Below are positions 62,463-64,000 of a stretch of DNA of 64,000 bases, piece after piece (the stretch's first letter is position 1; every line of letters starts with the position of its first letter). The stretch comes from Parvibaculum sp963696585 (lineage in GTDB: Bacteria > Pseudomonadota > Alphaproteobacteria > Parvibaculales > Parvibaculaceae). The stretch covers positions 1 through 64,000 of the forward strand of contig CAVOKW010000031.1 in NCBI GenBank assembly GCA_963696585.1, written 5' to 3'. The position numbers and the translations under genes were made by a program. Below the pieces are notes generated by a model. The model was given only the letters and a program-made list of their open reading frames with translations, did no database searches and was not told the origin of the DNA.

Positions 62463-63656
62463 ATGGATGCGCTTGAAACCTTCCGCCAGGAAACGCGCCA
62501 ATGGCTTGAGGCCAATTGCCCCCCTTCGATGCGGACACCCATGCCCGAGGAAGAGTCCCCCTGGGGCGGTCGTCGCGCGACATGGCCCAATCCTGACTCC
62601 AAAAAATGGCTCGATGCCATGGCCAGCCGCGGCTGGACCGCACCGACATGGCCCAGGCAGTATGGCGGCGGTGGCTTGGGCAAGGACGAGGCGCGCATCC
62701 TCAGCCAGGAACTCGGTCGCCTCAAGGCGCGCCCGGCTTTGATGAGCTTTGGCATCTGGATGCTGGGGCCCGCCCTTCTCGAATATGCCAATGAGGAACA
62801 AAAGCTCGAACACCTGCCCAAAATCGTGCGCGGTGAAATCCGCTGGTGTCAGGGTTATTCCGAGCCGGGTGCCGGTTCCGATCTCGCCGGCCTCGCCACC
62901 AAATGCGAAGACAAGGGCGACCATTACCTCGTCAATGGCCAGAAAATCTGGACCTCCTATGCCGACAAGGCCGACTGGATTTTCTGTCTCGTCCGCACCG
63001 ATACATCCACCAAGCATGACGGCATCAGCTTCCTGCTTTTCGACATGGAATCGCCTGGCGTCGAAGCCCGCCCCATCACCATGATTTCGGGCGCATCGCC
63101 CTTTTGCGAAACCTTCTTCACCGATGTCAAAGTCCCGAAGAAAAATCTCGTCGGCGAATTGAACAAGGGCTGGACCATCGCCAAGCGCCTGCTCCAGCAT
63201 GAACGCGACATGATCTCGAGCATGGGTCTGGGCGGTGGCAGCGCTGGCGGACTTGGTGGCATTGAAAAGGCTGCCCGGGATTATGTCGGCGCCGATGCCA
63301 AGGGCCGCGTCGCAAACCCTGCCCTGCGCGAACGCATCGCCCAGCAGAAAATGGACGGCCGTGCCTTCGCGCTGACGCTCGCCCGTACCACCGAGGAAGC
63401 CAAGGCCGGTCAGGGCATGGGAGCCGCTTCGTCCATCTTCAAGTATTACGGCACGGAATTGAACAAGCGCCGTTATGAGCTGCTGCTCGATGTGCTCGGC
63501 ACGCAGGCGCTTGGCTGGGAAGGCGACGGTTTCAATCAGGACGAACTTGATGTCACCCGCGCATGGCTGCGCTCCAAGGGCAACTCCATTGAAGGCGGCA
63601 CATCCGAAGTGCAGCTCAATGTCGTCGCCAAGCGCGTGCTGGGACTGCCCGATTGA
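62463..63656 (+). CDS. Acyl-CoA dehydrogenase
   Basis: A 397-residue FAD enzyme of the acyl-CoA dehydrogenase family. Seen: RWCQGYSEPGAGSDLAGLATK (FAD/substrate loop), VNGQKIWTSYADKADWIFCLVRTD, FTDVKVPKKNLVGELNKGW, and near the end LLDVLGTQALGWEG and GGTSEVQLNVVAKRVLGLP. It is one of the two-subunit-type ACADs (like steroid/CoA ester FadE pairs), as a second ACAD gene follows 51 bases later. Substrate unknown. GGAG site eight bases upstream. Confidence 0.93.
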   Translation: MDALETFRQETRQWLEANCPPSMRTPMPEEESPWGGRRATWPNPDSKKWLDAMASRGWTAPTWPRQYGGGGLGKDEARILSQELGRLKARPALMSFGIWMLGPALLEYANEEQKLEHLPKIVRGEIRWCQGYSEPGAGSDLAGLATKCEDKGDHYLVNGQKIWTSYADKADWIFCLVRTDTSTKHDGISFLLFDMESPGVEARPITMISGASPFCETFFTDVKVPKKNLVGELNKGWTIAKRLLQHERDMISSMGLGGGSAGGLGGIEKAARDYVGADAKGRVANPALRERIAQQKMDGRAFALTLARTTEEAKAGQGMGAASSIFKYYGTELNKRRYELLLDVLGTQALGWEGDGFNQDELDVTRAWLRSKGNSIEGGTSEVQLNVVAKRVLGLPD

Positions 63657-63707
63657 ACTGAGCTCAAGCGAAAAACGATACAACAACAAAAAAGACACTG
63701 GAACGCC

Positions 63708-64000
63708 ATGGCACTTGTATTGACTGAGGAGCAGCAGCTCCTGCGCGACACAGCGACACAATTCTTTCAGGAGCGTGCGCCTGTCGCGAGCCTGCGAAAA
63801 CTGCGCGACAGCAAGGACGCATCGGGCTTTGACCGTGCGCTTTGGCGTGAGATGGCCAATCTCGGTTTTGCCGGCATCCTGATTTCAGAAAAATATGGCG
63901 GCACCGATTTCGGCCCCATGGGCATCGGCGTGGTGCTGGAACAGGCCGGTCGCACACTTGCCGCAACGCCACTCATCTCGACGGTCTTGCTCGGCGGTTC
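63708..64000 (+). CDS. Acyl-CoA dehydrogenase, second subunit (3' truncated by window)
   Basis: The first 97 residues of another ACAD: ALVLTEEQQLLRDTATQFF, REMANLGFAGILISEKYGGTD, MGIGVVLEQAGRTLAATPLIST. No stop before the window end. Directly follows the first ACAD, suggesting a heteromeric enzyme in breakdown of a specialised acyl-CoA. Confidence 0.9.
   Translation, partial: MALVLTEEQQLLRDTATQFFQERAPVASLRKLRDSKDASGFDRALWREMANLGFAGILISEKYGGTDFGPMGIGVVLEQAGRTLAATPLISTVLLGG

Noticed and set aside
62385..63761. 458-codon minus-strand ORF over the acyl-CoA dehydrogenase
   Set aside because: Antisense shadow of a certain acyl-CoA dehydrogenase.

Overview
The window is GC-rich chromosomal DNA of an alphaproteobacterium, most likely of the Hyphomicrobiales (Rhizobiales) or a close relative. 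The evidence is the gene content and order: petABC for a cytochrome bc1 complex, a petP/petR-like MarR-regulator pair beside ilvE, a UvrB with a long N-terminal extension, a proC-ybjN-ubiK-lgt-midA-pgeF block, a moxR/DUF58/DUF4159 cluster divergent from DUF1285, and dense dispersed palindromic repeats between genes. I saw no rRNA, tRNA, CRISPR array, prophage, insertion sequence or transposase gene.

Layout. 1-1083: 3' part of an outer-membrane porin with several reading-frame breaks in its first 280 bases. 1.2-2.4 kb: tandem repeat array. 2.4-11.2 kb: EamA exporter, uvrB, a second repeat array, a Rossmann-fold protein, a CelD-like acetyltransferase, then a tightly coupled cupin/CaCA antiporter/pteridine-reductase-like SDR/folB set. 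11.6-14.9 kb: uvrC-pgsA-moaD-moaE. 14.9-15.6 kb: third repeat array. 15.6-19.4 kb: ilvE divergent from marR-ompR-type regulator-histidine kinase. 19.3-25.5 kb: proC, ybjN and ubiK leftward; lgt, midA, pgeF and a lipoprotein rightward. 25.7-29.2 kb: prs, rplY, pth, ychF. 29.5-32.7 kb (minus): class II aldolase, mtnA, apt, mtnP. 32.8-35.4 kb (minus): petA-petB-petC. 35.7-41.6 kb: trmL, hemF, a repeat cluster, hemN, a lipoprotein, cca, a CoA-pyrophosphatase-type Nudix gene. 41.6-42.5 kb: an AbrB/PIN toxin-antitoxin pair. 42.5-50.2 kb: DUF1285 divergent from moxR-DUF58-batA/DUF4159-vWA. 50.3-53.0 kb: a probably Zur-controlled zinc ABC importer (aztABC) preceded by a 38-codon membrane peptide. 53.1-58.6 kb: GNAT, LysR divergent from wrbA and pirin, amidase, Nudix. 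58.7-61.3 kb: a flagellin-like protein and a receiver/Hpt/receiver phosphorelay set. 61.3-64 kb: alpha/beta hydrolase, a 49-codon ORF and two acyl-CoA dehydrogenases, the last cut by the window end.

How it works together. Most of the window is housekeeping: DNA repair (uvrB, uvrC), folate and molybdopterin synthesis, phospholipid and lipoprotein synthesis, tRNA and ribosome maintenance, heme synthesis by both oxygen-dependent and radical-SAM routes, and respiration. The most coherent pathway is methylthioadenosine salvage: mtnP, apt, mtnA and a fuculose-type class II aldolase in one operon fit the dihydroxyacetone-phosphate (DHAP) shunt rather than the universal methionine salvage pathway.

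The most striking non-coding signal is a superfamily of 29-nt hairpins. Several repeats that look different share one plan: GTCAT, a 7-nt arm, a 5-nt loop, the complementary arm, ATCCA. Arms differ between elements but stay complementary. They occur singly, in facing pairs, and inside 140-337 bp units duplicated in tandem at five places. One element supplies the C-terminal codons of a GNAT gene.
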